Positions 61,626-64,000 of a stretch of 64,000 nt of DNA are shown here, piece after piece. The position numbers and the translations under genes are program-made. The notes under the pieces were generated by a model, which saw only the letters and a program-made list of their open reading frames with translations, was not told where the DNA came from and made no database searches. Positions within the stretch are counted from its first letter, which is position 1; each line of letters begins with the position of its first letter. This stretch comes from Pithys albifrons albifrons (Eukaryota > Chordata > Aves > Passeriformes > Thamnophilidae), in the NCBI RefSeq assembly GCF_047495875.1, contig NC_092467.1, positions 31,880,616 to 31,944,615 of the forward strand, read 5' to 3'.

Positions 61626-62727
61626 CACCTAAGAAAACTCCTCAGTTTTCCACCAGGTGCCTGTGGGGTCTCACCTGAGAGGGAGAAGCCCCTTCAACTC
61701 ACAGTGACATTTGATATTAAAGATGGGTTTTAAACCAGCTTGGAAGGAGCTGGTAAAGCACAATTTGTCCCTCCTTAGAAGGAGTTGGTAAAGAACCTTT
61801 TGTCCCTCCTGGTGCCAACTTCCCCCGTAGAGATTTGTGCCCGCTGCCCATGAAGGTTCACGAGATGTTCCCAACCAGCACATCCTCCTTTTGTAATTCC
61901 ACTTCTCCCGACGCCGGCCGTGACCTCTCTCGGATTTTGGGTGACTTCAAAGTGCTGCCTTAGCTCAGCAGAAAATCCCGCTGGCTGAAAGGTTTCCTTC
62001 CTGCTGATCCCTCTCCCTCCGGGGGTGTCCTGGGGTTTAACATCCCACCAGCAGGTTGATCAAAGGTATCCAGTGGGAAGAAGCAGCGGCGCTGGCTCAG
62101 CCCAGGGAGGAGAGAACGCGAGCCGAAAGATCTCTTTTATCTCCAGCGCACTGTAAAATATGTTAATAATTTAGAGCATCCGAGGACAAAACGATTGCAC
62201 TTGAAAGGGAGGTGAGAGCAACGGCCCGACTTTATGAGGGTTGTTTGCAGAGCTGCGAAATCAAACGGATCTTTCTTTTGGCTCTGAGCATGACAAAGAG
62301 GTGTGAAGCAATTCTTAATTAGAGCGCTGCCCAAGGCGAAGCGCTTTGTGCTGGAGTTGGATTGCCGGGCTCTTTTGTGGTTGGGTTTTATTTTATTTTA
62401 TTTTTTTAAATTTTTTTCTCAAATAGAAAATAAAATAGGGAACGATCTGAAGGACTCGAGGGCAAGTGGCTTGTTTGGTTGGTGTGAGGAGCCCTAAAAG
62501 TGGCAAGATTTGCCTTGGGATGAAGCCCAGGCTGTGGGGACTCTGCCCCTCCCTCCCCTCTGCCCCAGGAGCAGCCTCAGGGCAGAGGGGGCTGCGCTGC
62601 TGCTGGGGTGGAGCTCCATCCTGGTGTCAGGGAGTTTGGAAACTTCCTATGGCTCTGGAATAGCCAGGAATTCTCCTCAGATGCCCTACTGGGGCATGAC
62701 CAGGATAGACAGTTCTCATAAAAAATA
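61626..62727. other. Repeat-poor, CpG-retaining intergenic block (candidate regulatory)
   Basis: About 1.1 kb without repeats. 61900-62360 is rich in CpG for an AT-moderate sequence and includes TTGATCAAAGG at 62056-62066, a strong TCF/LEF consensus. It may be a conserved element; alignment to other birds is needed to tell. Confidence 0.35.
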
Positions 62728-62943
62728 ATGTGACCAGCAGGCTCAGGGCAGTGACCCTTCCCCTGTACCCAGCACTGGTGAGGCCACACCTTGAGTGTTG
62801 TGTTCAGTTCTGGGCCCCTCAGCTCAGGAAGGACATTGAGGGGCTGGAGTGGGGCCAGAGAAGAGCAACGAGGCTGGAGAAGGGACTGGATGTGGCACTG
62901 AGTGTCCTCTGAAACACCTCCAGGGACAGAGAATCCACCATGT

Positions 62944-63022
62944 CTTGATCCAACCCCACTGTGATCACCAGCCCAGGGCACTCAGTGCCCTGGGCTGGTG
63001 ATCACAGTGGGGTTGGATCAAG
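62944..63022. repeat. 79-bp palindrome, locus I (nested)
   Basis: Perfect 39-bp arms around a single C. Confidence 0.95.
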
Positions 63023-63538
63023 GGTTGGACTTGATGATCTCAGAGGTCTCTTCCAACCCAAGTGAGAAGAGCAACGAGGCTGGAGAAGGGACTGGAGCAC
63101 AAGTGCTGTGGGGAGAGGCTGAGGGAGCTGGGGGTGTTCAGCCTGGAGAAGAGGAGGCTCAGGGGGGACCTCAGCACTGTCTGGAACTCCCTGAAGGGAA
63201 GTTCTGGCCAGGTGGGGGTTGGTCTCTTCTCCCAGACAACCAACAGTAGGACAAGGGGGCACAGCTCAAGCTCTGCCAGGGGAAATTGAAGTTGGAGAGC
63301 AGGAAAAAATTCTTTTCAGAGAGAGTGCTCAGGGATTGGAATGGGCTGCCCAGAGAGGGGGTGGATTCCCCATCCCTGGAGGTTTTTAAGCTGAGCTTGG
63401 CCGTGGCACTGAGTGCCATGATCTGGTAAAGGGACTGGAGTTGGACCAAGGGTTGGACTTGATGATCTTGGAGGTCTTTTCCAACCCAATGGATTCTGTG
63501 ATTCTGTGGATGTGGCACTGAGTGAGAATCCACCACGT

Positions 63539-63617
63539 CTTGATCCAACCCCACTGTGATCACCAGCCCAGGGCATTCCGTGCCCTGGGTTGGTGATCAC
63601 AGTGGGGTTGGATCGAG
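63539..63617. repeat. 79-bp palindrome, locus J (decayed)
   Basis: Same length, but about three mispairs: GGGTTGG for GGGCTGG, GATCGAG for GATCAAG, and one at the apex. Confidence 0.9.
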
Positions 63618-63695
63618 GGTTGAATCAAGGGCTGGACTTGATGATCTTGGAGGTCTTTTCCAACCCAATCCATTCTATGATTCTGTGATTCATGT

Positions 63696-64000
63696 TTGAT
63701 TTTGTTTTCTTGGGAATATCATTCCCTGTTCTCCTGACACCAACAGCCTGAGACCCCCCCCTATCTCATCCTGACTTGGCTTCCCAGACCCCCTCCCACC
63801 CCTCTCACCTTCCACAGGTGTGTCCCTTCTGCAGGAGATGGCTCTGAACCTTTAAATCTGCTCAGCTGAGCAGCTCCAACAGAGAGTGCAGGAGACGATT
63901 CATTTGCAGATCTTGCTGTTAATGAAAGGGCCACCTTGGAGTATGATGGGTGAGTCAAGGAGGATTTTACAACTCCTTTAGCTTTGTCTGTGTTTAATCA
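63696..64000. other. Unique terminal stretch
   Basis: No gene or repeat recognised in the last 300 bases. Confidence 0.55.

Larger units (their letters stand above)
62728..63695 (+). mobile_element. CR1 LINE, ~1 kb, most complete copy, two palindromes
   Basis: Sense order: ORF2 C-terminal relic (peptide [20 protein letters not shown]), nested tail cassette with palindrome I flanked by GAGAAGAGCAACGAGGCTGG copies, rest of ORF2 ([20 protein letters not shown]), small hairpin, tail 1, palindrome J, tail 2 ending ATTCTATGATTCTGTGATTC. Frames are broken by the nested cassette. Confidence 0.92.

Noticed and set aside
49141..64000. A second protein gene downstream (neighbours such as UBE2U or CACHD1 known near ROR1 in vertebrates)
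   Set aside because: No exon with recognisable domain sequence or splice-consistent ORF was found in this interval.

Overview
The window is bird nuclear DNA, most likely from a passerine. It is dominated by CR1 LINE fragments in both orientations, tRNA-derived SINEs that share a CR1-like tail (the structure known for the finch SINE TguSINE1), LTR-like elements of 0.7 kb, and many GC-rich minisatellites. All of this surrounds one vertebrate gene with GC-rich exons. No species can be named from the sequence alone.

That gene is ROR1, the Wnt5a-binding receptor tyrosine (pseudo)kinase, on the + strand. Exons 2 to 9 can be read with exact splice sites and consistent phases: 824-895, 12795-13082, 15548-15578, 32806-32933, 34741-35058, 35938-36183, 40985-41196 and 46129-47556. 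Spliced, they give 906 residues after the split first codon: a short N-terminal segment, Ig domain, frizzled-type cysteine-rich domain (10 Cys), kringle (6 Cys), transmembrane segment, kinase-like domain and Ser/Thr/Pro-rich tail. Exon 1 (start codon, signal peptide) and the promoter lie upstream of the window. The 3' UTR carries a proximal AATAAA at 47817 and probably runs to an ATTAAA near 49115.

Layout: 1-823 end of intron 1; 896-12794 intron 2 (CR1, SINEs, a 1.1 kb 36-bp minisatellite); 13083-15547 intron 3 (22-bp minisatellite, 131-bp x3 array); 15579-32805 intron 4 (two long CR1 blocks, AAT-rich array, LTR-like copies); 32934-34740 intron 5 (LTR-like copy); 35059-35937 intron 6 (array that has copied the exon 6 splice donor); 36184-40984 intron 7 (72-bp array, CR1, polypyrimidine tract); 41197-46128 intron 8 (1.1 kb minisatellite open in the exon 8 frame, AT-rich 1 kb, 0.3 kb x3 array, SINE). 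From about 49150 to 64000 I find no gene, only large satellites, CR1 copies and a few non-repetitive stretches.

The most unusual signal is a CR1 subfamily with a second 3' tail joined through a 79-bp near-perfect palindrome. Twelve complete, loop-expanded or internally shortened examples are present. At two loci both arms carry matched, pair-preserving substitutions. The same cassette also sits inside the CR1 body, flanked by a 33-bp duplication, and is shared by several copies. Other notable points are two direct LTR-like copies bracketing exon 5, minisatellites starting at or just after several splice donors, an inverted pair of large purine/pyrimidine satellites, and a 78-bp duplication linking the 3' UTR to downstream DNA.
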